The translations under genes were made by a program, and so were the position numbers. The notes below the pieces were generated by a model. It did not search any database and was not told the origin of the DNA. It was given only the letters and a program-made list of their open reading frames with translations. Shown here one piece after another: positions 16,850-24,476 of a stretch of 64,000 bases of DNA. The stretch is from the NCBI GenBank assembly GCA_019638475.1, contig JAHBTR010000008.1, positions 45,649-109,648 of the forward strand, read 5' to 3'. Source of the stretch: Chitinophagaceae bacterium (GTDB lineage Bacteria > Bacteroidota > Bacteroidia > Chitinophagales > Chitinophagaceae). Positions within the stretch are counted from its first letter, which is position 1. Each line of letters begins with the position of its first letter.

Positions 16850-18553
16850 ATGCAAAAAATAATACAACATAAATGGGGATGGATAGTTTTAATAGCTGCA
16901 TTTGCATCTGTTAATTTTTTAGCAAGTCTTGTGCATACTAAATTTGATTTAACCAAAGAGAAAAGATATACTATTAGCAAAGCAACAAAAGATGCTTTAA
17001 GAAATTTAGATGAAAAAGTTGATATAACAGTATTCTTAAAAGGCAATCTTCCTGCTGGCTTTCAAAAATTAGCCAATACAACCAACGATTTTTTACAGCT
17101 ATTAAAAGACAATAATTCTGTCAGCATTAATTATCAATTTATTTCGCCAGATGATGTAATAGAAGATTCTCATACAACCTATGCAGATACTTTAACTGCT
17201 TTAGGAGCTACTCCTATAAACCTTACAGTTCAAGTAAAACAAGGACAAGAAAGTAAAGTTATTTTTCCTTATGTATTGATAAAATATAAAAATGATGAAC
17301 AATTAATTAGCCTTTATAGTGGCAATAGCAGAATGATAACACAAGATGAAATTAATAATGCTGAAGCCATGATGGAATATAAATTTCTGAAAGTTTTAGA
17401 TGCGTTTATTAATCCAGAAAAACCTTTAATTGCCTACTCTTATGGCAATGGAGAAGTAACAGATATTAGAACTTATGACCTATTAGAAACAGTACAAAGA
17501 GATTATCAACTTTTTACTTTTGATATTAGTAAAAGAAACTTTATACCAGATACTTTTAAAATATTAATGATTGTAAAGCCTTCTTTACAATTTACAGAAG
17601 ATGAAAAATTAAAAATAGACCAATACTTAATGCGTGGAGGTAAAATATTGTGCTTTATAGATAATCTTCATGCAGAGCAAGATAGTTTAGGATTAAAGCC
17701 AGAACTTATAGCCTATGATAGAAATTTAAACCTGACAGATTTGTTGTTTAAATATGGTATAAGAATTAATACTGATTTGGTAATGGATTTGCAATGCAAT
17801 TTTATGCCATTTGTTGTTGGAGGCTCAAGAGAAAATCCTCAATATGAATTTTTACATTGGAATTATTATCCATTATTTGAAAGCAAAAACAATCATACAA
17901 TTAATAGAAATGTAGGGTTAATATCAAGTCGTTTTGTAAATTCTATAGATACTGTAAAAGCTGATGGAATTACCAAAACAATATTACTTTCAACCTCTAC
18001 CAATTCAAGAAAATTAGGCACACCAGCATTAATAAGTTTAAATGAAAACAGGAATACGCCAGAAGATATTTTATTCAATCAGGCAAATATTCCTGTAGCT
18101 GTTTTAGCAGAAGGTAAGTTTACCTCTTTGTATAAAAATAGAATAGCCCAAGAAATAAAAGATAGTTTACAAAAAATGGGAGCACCTTATTTAGATGAGA
18201 GTATAGCCGAAGGAAAATTAATTGTAGTAGCAGATGGAGATATTGTATTAAATGATGCAAGCCAAAAATATGGACCACTACCAATGGGTATGAATATTTA
18301 TACAATAGGTACACAATATGAATATCAATTTGCTAACAGAGAATTTTTATTAAACAGTTTAGAATATTTAACCAATAAGCAAGGCATTATACAAGCCAGA
18401 AATAAAGAACAAATTTTAAGATTATTAAACACGTCAAAAGTAGAAGAAGAAAAAAGTACATGGCAATTTATCAATATAGGATTACCTGTATTACTGATTG
18501 TATTTTATGGATGGATATATAATTTTATAAGAAAAAGAAAATATGCTGCTTAG
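16850..18553 (+). CDS. gldG: Gliding motility ABC transporter auxiliary protein GldG
   Basis: This protein of about 567 residues has one membrane helix near the N-terminus (about residues 7-28) and one at the C-terminus (FINIGLPVLLIVFYGWIYNF). A large exported domain of the ABC-transporter auxiliary family lies between. LTKEKRYTISKATKDALRNLDEKVDITVFL is the conserved opening of GldG. I chose the ATG at 16850 over an in-frame GTG at 16838, which would encode only repeat sequence. It works with GldF in the gliding-associated transporter. It is followed 14 bp later by murF-alr. Confidence 0.88.
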   Translation: MQKIIQHKWGWIVLIAAFASVNFLASLVHTKFDLTKEKRYTISKATKDALRNLDEKVDITVFLKGNLPAGFQKLANTTNDFLQLLKDNNSVSINYQFISPDDVIEDSHTTYADTLTALGATPINLTVQVKQGQESKVIFPYVLIKYKNDEQLISLYSGNSRMITQDEINNAEAMMEYKFLKVLDAFINPEKPLIAYSYGNGEVTDIRTYDLLETVQRDYQLFTFDISKRNFIPDTFKILMIVKPSLQFTEDEKLKIDQYLMRGGKILCFIDNLHAEQDSLGLKPELIAYDRNLNLTDLLFKYGIRINTDLVMDLQCNFMPFVVGGSRENPQYEFLHWNYYPLFESKNNHTINRNVGLISSRFVNSIDTVKADGITKTILLSTSTNSRKLGTPALISLNENRNTPEDILFNQANIPVAVLAEGKFTSLYKNRIAQEIKDSLQKMGAPYLDESIAEGKLIVVADGDIVLNDASQKYGPLPMGMNIYTIGTQYEYQFANREFLLNSLEYLTNKQGIIQARNKEQILRLLNTSKVEEEKSTWQFINIGLPVLLIVFYGWIYNFIRKRKYAA

Positions 18554-18567
18554 CATTTTACTTGTTA

Positions 18568-21081
18568 ATGAGCTACCCCATTAAAAATATTGCCACCATT
18601 ATTCAAGGAACAGGAAGTTTATTAGTTGATGCTGATATAGAATATTTATTAACAGACAGTCGTAAAATAACTTTCCCATCTGCTTCTTTATTTTTTGCAT
18701 TGCATAGCAACAGAAGAAATGGACATTCTTTTATTCAAGAAGTGTATGAACGTGGGGTAAGAAATTTTGTAATTGATGAAAATATTGATACATCAAATTT
18801 TATTCATGCAAATTTTATTCAAGTAAAAGACACCTTAATAGCATTACAAACTTTAGCAGCACATCATCGCAATCAATTTCATCAATTACCTAACGGAAAT
18901 TATTTACCTGTTATTGGTATTACAGGAAGCAACGGAAAAACCATTGTAAAAGAATGGCTGTATCAATTATTACACAATAATTATACTATTGTTCGCAGCC
19001 CAAGAAGCTACAATTCTCAAATAGGTGTGCCTTTAAGTGTATGGCAAATAAACAGCCAACATACTCTGGGTATTTTTGAAGCAGGCATTTCTACCATTGG
19101 TGAAATGGAAAAATTAGAGCCTATTATTCAGCCAACCATTGGTGTATTAACTTCTTTGGGCAATGCACATAATGAAGGCTTTGCTTCATTGCGTGAAAAA
19201 GCCATTGAAAAACTTAAATTGTTTCAATACAGCGATGTTATTATTTGTCAAAAAGATAGTTTAGAAAAAGTAGTACAACTAACAGGTGCAGACAAACATC
19301 TTATAAAAGGAGGTTTTGATTATTTTACATGGAGCAAAACAGACTCAACAGCAAAACTATTTGCTTCTTCTATTGTAAAAAACACCAACCAAACCGATAT
19401 ACATTTTACTACTTACTATAATTCTTCTTACATCATTACCATTCCTTTTACAGATGATGCTTCTATAGATAATGCTATTACTTGTTGTTGTGTATTACAT
19501 ACAGTAGATTTTTCTGAAGAAGACATTATACAACGTATGGCATTACTACAACCTGTAGAAATGAGAATGCAATTGAAAAAAGCGGTCAATAATTGTTATG
19601 TAATAAATGATAGTTACAGTAATGATATTTCTTCATTAAGCATTGCATTAGATTATTTAAAACAACAGAGTGGCAATAATTCTACTACAGTTATTCTTTC
19701 AGATATTTTACAATCTGGTTTAGCAGAAGAAAATCTATACAAACAAGTAGCAAAAGAATTAAAACAAAGAAATATTCATCAACTTATTGGTATTGGAGAG
19801 CAGTTAAATAAATATAGTGCTTTATTTAATAAGGCTGTACAGCAAACAGTTTTTTACAATTCGGTAGAAGATTTTTTTGCTCAAGTAAATACACACCAAT
19901 TCAAAGATGAATTTATTTTATTAAAAGGTGCAAGGCGTTTTGCTTTTGAAAGAATTAATGATTGGTTAGAGTATAAAGTGCATCAAACTGTTTTAGAAAT
20001 TAATTTATCTGCTATAGTACACAATTTAAAAACGTATCAAAACCATTTACAAAAAGAAACCAAAGTAATGGCTATGGTAAAAGCCTTTAGCTATGGTAGT
20101 GGTAGTGCAGAAATAGCAAGGCTTTTACAGTTTCATAAAGTAGATTATTTGGCAGTAGCCTATATTGATGAAGGTATTGAACTTCGTAAAGCAGGTATCA
20201 GCTTACCTATTATGGTAATGAATATAGACGAAGCAGGTTTTCATGCTTTGGTAGAAAATAATTTAGAACCAGAAATTTATTCTTTCAATATTTATCAGTC
20301 ATTTCATCAGTATTTATTACAACAAGGCATTTCAAAATTTCCTGTACACATCAAATTAAATACAGGCATGAACCGTTTGGGTTTTGATGCCTTTGAAGTA
20401 GAAAATATGGCTACTTTATTACAACAAAATAATACAATGGTTGTTCAATCTGTTTTTAGTCATCTTACTTCAAGCGAAGATGTAACAGACGATGTATTTA
20501 CATTGCATCAAGCAAATTTCTTTTTGCAATTATGTTCAACTATTCAAAATATATTGAGATATAATTTTATAAAACACATTTCAAATAGTGCTGCTGTATT
20601 CAGACATTCATCTTTACAAATGAATATGATTCGTTTAGGTATTGGTTTGTATGGTGTAGATAGTTCTAATAGCCAACAAATTCAATTACAACCTGCAGCA
20701 ACTTTAAAAACAACTATTGCACAAATAAGAAATGTACAAAAAGGAAATACTGTTGGTTATAATAGAAAAGGAATTGTAGAAAAAGACAGTAAAATAGCCA
20801 CTATAAGAATTGGTTATGCAGATGGTTTTAGTAGAAAATTAGGAAACGGTATAGGTAGTGTTTTTGTTAATGGGCAGTTAGTAAAAACCATTGGAAATAT
20901 TTGTATGGATATGGCAATGATTGATGTTACAGATATACCTGATGTGAAAGAAGGTGATGTGGTAGAAATTTTTGGCAATCATTTATCTGTACAACAAGTA
21001 GCTGCATGGTGTGGTACTATTAGTTATGAAATAATGACTTCTGTAAGCCAACGTGTAAAGAGAATATATGTTGAAGAATAG
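18568..21081 (+). CDS. Bifunctional MurF ligase/alanine racemase
   Basis: This chain of about 837 residues joins two peptidoglycan enzymes. The N-terminal part is UDP-MurNAc-tripeptide:D-Ala-D-Ala ligase (MurF) with the ATP loop GITGSNGKT near 117 and the FEAGIS and NAHNEGF motifs. The C-terminal part is a PLP alanine racemase. Its PLP lysine is in AMVKAFSYGSG (about K505), the catalytic tyrosine is in TVGYNRKG (about Y731), and IGYADGF and GNICMDMAMID follow. This fusion is known in Bacteroidota and couples D-Ala supply to its use. The ATG at 18568 was chosen over a TTG at 18562. Confidence 0.93.
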   Translation: MSYPIKNIATIIQGTGSLLVDADIEYLLTDSRKITFPSASLFFALHSNRRNGHSFIQEVYERGVRNFVIDENIDTSNFIHANFIQVKDTLIALQTLAAHHRNQFHQLPNGNYLPVIGITGSNGKTIVKEWLYQLLHNNYTIVRSPRSYNSQIGVPLSVWQINSQHTLGIFEAGISTIGEMEKLEPIIQPTIGVLTSLGNAHNEGFASLREKAIEKLKLFQYSDVIICQKDSLEKVVQLTGADKHLIKGGFDYFTWSKTDSTAKLFASSIVKNTNQTDIHFTTYYNSSYIITIPFTDDASIDNAITCCCVLHTVDFSEEDIIQRMALLQPVEMRMQLKKAVNNCYVINDSYSNDISSLSIALDYLKQQSGNNSTTVILSDILQSGLAEENLYKQVAKELKQRNIHQLIGIGEQLNKYSALFNKAVQQTVFYNSVEDFFAQVNTHQFKDEFILLKGARRFAFERINDWLEYKVHQTVLEINLSAIVHNLKTYQNHLQKETKVMAMVKAFSYGSGSAEIARLLQFHKVDYLAVAYIDEGIELRKAGISLPIMVMNIDEAGFHALVENNLEPEIYSFNIYQSFHQYLLQQGISKFPVHIKLNTGMNRLGFDAFEVENMATLLQQNNTMVVQSVFSHLTSSEDVTDDVFTLHQANFFLQLCSTIQNILRYNFIKHISNSAAVFRHSSLQMNMIRLGIGLYGVDSSNSQQIQLQPAATLKTTIAQIRNVQKGNTVGYNRKGIVEKDSKIATIRIGYADGFSRKLGNGIGSVFVNGQLVKTIGNICMDMAMIDVTDIPDVKEGDVVEIFGNHLSVQQVAAWCGTISYEIMTSVSQRVKRIYVEE

Positions 21082-21097
21082 AACAACGGAGAAATTA

Positions 21098-21125
21098 ATT
21101 ATGAATTATGAGTGAAGAGTTATGA
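21098..21125. repeat. Heptanucleotide array overlapping the vapC remnant
   Basis: Four 7-bp units are present: ATTATGA, ATTATGA, GTGAAGA, GTTATGA. The sequence is the same family, on the opposite strand, as the ACTCATA/ATTCATA array at 1049-1076. The stop codon of the truncated PIN toxin (21120-21122) lies inside this array. Confidence 0.7.
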
Positions 21126-21260
21126 GTTACATTCAATCACTACCTGAGAACTTATAAACGGAAATGCTTCCAATAATTCAAATGCTTTTTGCTGTTTCGC
21201 TGCATTTGATTTATCAAAAGCATAAATACAAATATTACTATCTATAAAAAATTTATTCAT
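21120..21260 (-). pseudogene. Truncated VapC-like PIN toxin remnant
   Basis: The frame encodes 46 residues starting MNKFFIDSNICIYAFDK and ending SSQVVIEC plus two. This is the first third of a PIN-domain ribonuclease (normally about 125-140 residues). It keeps the first acidic residue (D7) and the second (E43) but lacks the two C-terminal aspartates. Its ATG overlaps the end of the upstream antitoxin gene by 8 bp, the usual TA arrangement. The 3' part has been lost where the heptamer array begins. It should be inactive as a nuclease. Confidence 0.75.
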
Positions 21261-21480
21261 ACAAATCCTCTCTGTTCCATTTGTTTATTGCACTAAAATC
21301 AACAGCATTTTGTCGGAAAAAAACCAATGCTTCAGCAAATGTTCTTTTTCTGCCAATTCGTTCTGTTATACCAGTTTCAATTTCAAATGCAATTACTTCC
21401 ACTTTTTTCCCAACCATTTCATCAGGCAATTCAAGTGTATAATTGTTTTGAGTAGGAACAACTATTTGTCGTATCATCAT
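21253..21480 (-). CDS. VapB-like antitoxin, partner toxin broken
   Basis: This 75-residue protein starts MMIRQIVVPTQNNYTLELPDEMVGKKVEVIAFE. The N-terminal strand-rich part resembles the AbrB/VapB-type or SpoVT-like antitoxin style, and the C-terminal half (FRQNAVDFSAINKWNREDLYE) would wrap the toxin. It directly precedes and overlaps a PIN-domain reading frame. With the toxin truncated it may be a relic or act as a free antitoxin. The family is inferred from context and pattern only. Confidence 0.6.
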   Translation of the reverse strand: MMIRQIVVPTQNNYTLELPDEMVGKKVEVIAFEIETGITERIGRKRTFAEALVFFRQNAVDFSAINKWNREDLYE

Positions 21481-21606
21481 TTTTAAAATTTATTTCACAA
21501 GATAAGCTATAATCGGCACTTTTTGAAATTTGAAGAGAAAACCCTCGAGTTATTTCCCTTCTTTGAAGAGGTTAGGAGTAGTTTAATGAAAAACTAAAAT
21601 CTAAAA

Positions 21607-21648
21607 AATCCGAAATCCGAAAGCTGAAAAACGAAATCCGAAAAACGA
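21607..21648. repeat. Heptanucleotide array, AATCCGA/AAAACGA type
   Basis: Six contiguous 7-bp units are present: AATCCGA, AATCCGA, AAGCTGA, AAAACGA, AATCCGA, AAAACGA. The period is exact although the sequence differs from the other arrays in this window. It lies in the 460-bp non-coding stretch 21481-21940, upstream of the MITE-like element. Confidence 0.75.
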
Positions 21649-21706
21649 AACTAAAGTTGAAAAAAATATTATACAAATCTGATTGCTACAATAATATTTT
21701 ATAATA

Positions 21707-21926
21707 GAACTTGTTTAGACTTTTAATTTTTTACGAATTGTGAATAAAAAACGCTGTCAGCCTTGTCACATTGAGCCTGTCGAAATGTGTAAAAGGCGAT
21801 GGTTAAAAAATATGCTTCAATTAATCGGTTTCGGCATGTTTCGACAAGCTCAACATGACAAAACCTGACAACTTTCACTTTTTTTAGCTTCGTGTATATT
21901 AAATTGATAAAAGTCTAAACAAGTTC
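21707..21926. mobile_element. MITE-like element with perfect 19-bp terminal inverted repeats
   Basis: Its 220 bp are bounded by GAACTTGTTTAGACTTTTA (21707-21725) and its exact reverse complement (21908-21926). ATA flanks both sides (21704-21706 and 21927-21929), a possible 2-3 bp target duplication. Inside is a second, imperfect inverted repeat. Its arms, 21763-21789 and 21835-21861, share TGTCGAAA and TTGTCA with the TTCGACAAGCTCAACATGACAA type of palindrome common in this phylum. There is no coding capacity. It fits a non-autonomous transposable element or palindromic repeat; the source transposase is not in the window. Confidence 0.65.
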
Positions 21927-21940
21927 ATAGAGAAAAAAAC

Positions 21941-22600
21941 TTAATGCTCTACTAAAAGAAATGCTTGTAAAAATTTTTCTTTATAAGGCATAAACTTTTC
22001 AAAAAAATTATTGAGTAGTTTATTAGAGGAAGTTTTTTTTACGTTATTTAAAATATTTCTTCCTTCGTCTTCAAATAATTTCTTAGCTGTTTTAAGAGGC
22101 ATATTATTAGTAGCAGCATATAAAATAAAATCTGCTTTTGCAAACTCTGAAGGTCGTATTGCATTTTCATTTTCTAAAACTCCCTCATTATTAAAAATTC
22201 TATAAGTAGGATATATGCCATTTGTAAGAGTTGTTTCATAAATACTTGCTGGTGCATATAAGTGAATAGCATTTGGAAGTTTTATTTCTTGCAAAGCTTT
22301 TAACCATTCCTCTCTACTTTGTCTAAAGCAAATTGTTACAAATACAATATTGCTATCAAACTGCAATGTATGTAAACGTTGTTGTAAAAGTTGTGTATAG
22401 GGCATTTCTTTTCTGCAAGGAGGGCAATTAGGAAACCAACAATCTACAAATACTGTTTTACCTTTTAGTTTTTCTAAATTAAAAATATTACCAGCCGTAT
22501 CTTCAAAACTAAATTGTTGTAAATGAAGGTTATCAATTTGTGCTTGTAACAGAAAAATATTGAAAAAGCATATTATAATAATACTAAACACTTGTTTCAT
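21941..22600 (-). CDS. Secreted TlpA/ResA-like thioredoxin-fold protein
   Basis: The protein of about 219 residues has a signal peptide (MKQVFSIIIICFFNIFLLQAQ). A thioredoxin-like domain follows with WFPNCPPC (cysteines at about 59 and 62), the redox CxxC motif of the TlpA/AhpC-TSA group. The ATG at 22600 was chosen over 22645 because it starts a clean signal peptide. TATCTTTA, close to a -7 element, also lies just before it. It probably reduces or oxidises extracytoplasmic thiols. It stands divergently beside a cytochrome c gene, so a role in cytochrome c maturation is possible but not shown. Confidence 0.8.
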   Translation of the reverse strand: MKQVFSIIIICFFNIFLLQAQIDNLHLQQFSFEDTAGNIFNLEKLKGKTVFVDCWFPNCPPCRKEMPYTQLLQQRLHTLQFDSNIVFVTICFRQSREEWLKALQEIKLPNAIHLYAPASIYETTLTNGIYPTYRIFNNEGVLENENAIRPSEFAKADFILYAATNNMPLKTAKKLFEDEGRNILNNVKKTSSNKLLNNFFEKFMPYKEKFLQAFLLVEH

Positions 22601-22727
22601 GGCATTAAAGATAATAGGAATAATGGTTTTAGAAGATTTTAGCACTAAAGATGTCTATTAATCCTTAAACAGAAAAATTACTTTGTCAATCAATCAATAG
22701 CTATTTTTTTTCTAAACAATGTGTTTT

Positions 22728-22751
22728 TGTCATATCAGTGTCATATTTTTG
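22728..22751 (+). promoter_or_regulatory. Promoter and direct repeat upstream of the small cytochrome c gene
   Basis: TGTCATA occurs twice, at 22728-22734 and 22739-22745, 11 bp apart. The second copy runs into TATTTTTG (22744-22751), a perfect TAnnTTTG -7 element. A TTG at 22727-22729 is only 14 bp before the -7, shorter than usual. The same layout recurs before actA (24404-24427). The direct repeat spaced by one helical turn looks like a regulator site. Confidence 0.5.
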
Positions 22752-22800
22752 CAACCATTCAAGCAAATTATTATTCATCTTAAAAATATTGTTTGTAAAC

Positions 22801-23331
22801 ATGCTTATTAAAAATTTAATTAAAACAATTCTATTTAGTACAGTTATCGTATTAAGTACTACTTATAGCAACAAAACTACAGCTCAAGAAGGTAAAACAA
22901 TTTTTAATACTTATTGTGCTGCTTGTCATAAAATGGATAAAGACCTTACAGGTCCTGCACTAATGGGTGTAGAAGAACGTTGGGGAAATGACCGTGAAAA
23001 ATTAGTAGCATGGGTGAAAAATTCTGCAAACCTTATTGCTGCTGGCGATAAACATGCTACTGAAATATTTAATAAATGGAACAAATTACCCATGACTCCA
23101 TTTGAAAGTATTTTAAAAGATGCAGAAATTAATGCTGTTTTAGATTATATTAAAGATTGGAAACCAGCAGTAGTTACTACAAATACACCAGGCGAAAAAC
23201 AAGCAACAAAGATTAGTAACTTTATATTATTTCTAAGTATTCTTTCAGGAGTATTAGTAATATTGTCTATTTCTCTATTCTTTAAAATGTGTAAGCTAAA
23301 AAAAATGTCTAACGAAACATTAAATGATTAA
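22801..23331 (+). CDS. Membrane-anchored monoheme cytochrome c, truncated duplicate of ActA N-terminus
   Basis: This 176-residue protein has a signal sequence, one CAACH heme site (C39, C42, H43), a probable Met ligand in LPMTPFES, and a membrane helix near residues 140-160. From the signal peptide to the end of the heme domain it is almost identical to the first part of ActA (24477-25730). It stops where ActA continues into its multiheme half (KKMSNETLND versus KKLSNEALDVTP). The ATG at 22801 was chosen because the sequence upstream aligns with the non-coding actA leader. It may be an electron carrier between complex III and the oxidase. Confidence 0.85.
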   Translation: MLIKNLIKTILFSTVIVLSTTYSNKTTAQEGKTIFNTYCAACHKMDKDLTGPALMGVEERWGNDREKLVAWVKNSANLIAAGDKHATEIFNKWNKLPMTPFESILKDAEINAVLDYIKDWKPAVVTTNTPGEKQATKISNFILFLSILSGVLVILSISLFFKMCKLKKMSNETLND

Positions 23332-23355
23332 AGTTACTACATCTTAAAAAAATTG

Positions 23356-23385
23356 ACTCCATACAGTTTTTGTGTGGAGTTTTTT
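23356..23385 (+). terminator. Bidirectional terminator between cytochrome c and purN
   Basis: A 10-bp stem (ACTCCATACA 23356-23365 with TGTGTGGAGT 23371-23380, one G-T pair) is followed by T-rich TTTTT. An A-run lies on the other side, so it can also serve the convergent purN, whose stop codon is at the T-run. Confidence 0.75.
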
Positions 23386-23953
23386 ATTGGCTTAAAATTG
23401 TATCAATTATAGCAGAATAGTGTTTATGCTCTAAAGCATGAATTTTTTTAGCCAATGTTTCAGGAGTATCGTTTTTATCAACAGGGCAAGTTGCTTGAAA
23501 AATAATTTCTCCTTCATCATAATGTTTGTTTACAAAATGTATGGTAATACCGCTTTGGGTTTCTTTATTATTCAGCACAGCTGTATGTACTTTATCGCCA
23601 TACATTCCTTTTCCTCCATACTTAGGTAATAGAGCAGGGTGTATATTAATCATTCTATTAGTATAAGCAGTAATTATTTTTTCAGGAATCTTCCATAAAA
23701 AACCAGCCAATACAATAAAATCAATATTCATTTCTTGAAGTTGAGGCAGATAAGCATCTCCCTTAAAAAAGGGTTCTTTATCTATTAATAAAGTAGCAAT
23801 ATTATATGAAGCGGCAATCTTTAAAACGCCAGCATTAGGGTTATTACATACAATTAATGAAACTGTTATTTGTTTTTTAGCAGAGATAAAATAGTCAATA
23901 ATTTTAGCAGCATTGCTTCCTGCACCACTTGCAAAAATGGCTATCTGTTGCAT
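23384..23953 (-). CDS. purN: Phosphoribosylglycinamide formyltransferase PurN
   Basis: This 189-residue protein transfers a formyl group from 10-formyl-THF to GAR in purine synthesis. FASGAGSNA is the phosphate-binding start. LAGFLWKIP and the catalytic INIHPALLPKYGGKGMYG region follow, with the Asn-His pair, and the SGITIHFV and YDEGEII motifs come after. The start lies 6 bp after the preceding gene. A clear AAAGGAGGT sequence 10 bp before the ATG suggests coupled or SD-dependent translation. Confidence 0.95.
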   Translation of the reverse strand: MQQIAIFASGAGSNAAKIIDYFISAKKQITVSLIVCNNPNAGVLKIAASYNIATLLIDKEPFFKGDAYLPQLQEMNIDFIVLAGFLWKIPEKIITAYTNRMINIHPALLPKYGGKGMYGDKVHTAVLNNKETQSGITIHFVNKHYDEGEIIFQATCPVDKNDTPETLAKKIHALEHKHYSAIIDTILSQ

Positions 23954-23959
23954 ACTTCA

Positions 23960-24238
23960 TTAACCTCCTTTTATTTTATACCACATTTTTTTCAAATAAT
24001 TTTTAAAAAATATAAACTGTCCCAATGGAATACTAACTACAATTACACAAAGAGGCCAAAGCAAAGAAACCAATGGAACATACATTACCCAGTACACAAA
24101 ATCTTTTTCAGAAAAAATATGTTGCAATAACCAACTGGCTAATTTAGCACAACTACTACCACCAATTGCAAACGTGCAAAAAATAAGTGCAAACCTCCAC
24201 CAGGTTACATTCCATTTTTCTTTTAATTTTTTAAACAT
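23960..24238 (-). CDS. Small membrane protein, DUF6787-like
   Basis: This 92-residue protein has a basic N-terminus (MFKKLKEKWNVTWWRFALIFCTFAIGGS) and two predicted membrane helices, ending FIFFKNYLKKMWYKIKGG. It resembles small Bacteroidota proteins of the DUF6787 type; that assignment is from memory of the pattern. It lies 6 bp upstream of purN and probably shares its transcript. No function is known. Confidence 0.6.
   Translation of the reverse strand: MFKKLKEKWNVTWWRFALIFCTFAIGGSSCAKLASWLLQHIFSEKDFVYWVMYVPLVSLLWPLCVIVVSIPLGQFIFFKNYLKKMWYKIKGG
23963..23971 (-). promoter_or_regulatory. Strong Shine-Dalgarno sequence before purN
   Basis: On the minus strand AAAGGAGGT lies 10 bp before the purN ATG (23953). 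It also encodes the last codons (Lys-Gly-Gly) of the upstream small membrane protein. Such full anti-SD complementarity is rare in Bacteroidota. Confidence 0.55.
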
Positions 24239-24403
24239 ATTTCAATATAAAATTAATTTTTATCACTTTTAGTAAGCAACAAATATGCAATTCAGAACAT
24301 AAAACAACAATAAAAACATGACAATTTTTATGATTAGAACAATATAATTGCCTGAAACCCTTTACACATAAGGGGAAAAAAAATTTATTTAACATTGCGT
24401 TTT

Positions 24404-24427
24404 TGTCATATCAGTGTCATACTTTTG
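24404..24427 (+). promoter_or_regulatory. Promoter and direct repeat upstream of actA
   Basis: TGTCATA repeats at 24404-24410 and 24415-24421, 11 bp centre to centre, with TACTTTTG (24420-24427) as a TAnnTTTG -7 element. The surrounding 40 bp are nearly identical to those before the small cytochrome gene at 22720-22760. The respiratory operon therefore probably shares its regulator with that gene. Confidence 0.55.
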
Positions 24428-24476
24428 CATCTATTCAAGCAAATTATTCCACAATTAAGAAACATAGTTTGTGAAT

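Larger units (their letters stand above)
21481..21940. other. Non-coding stretch between antitoxin and TlpA-like gene
   Basis: These 460 bp hold no convincing gene. They contain the AATCCGA-type heptamer array (21607-21648) and the MITE-like element (21707-21926). The remainder is A/T-rich spacer with no recognisable promoter or RNA gene. Confidence 0.6.

Noticed and set aside
22738..22800. Longer N-terminus for the small cytochrome c starting at 22738
   Set aside because: This stretch contains the promoter elements and aligns with the non-coding leader of actA. The ATG at 22801 gives the matching signal peptide.
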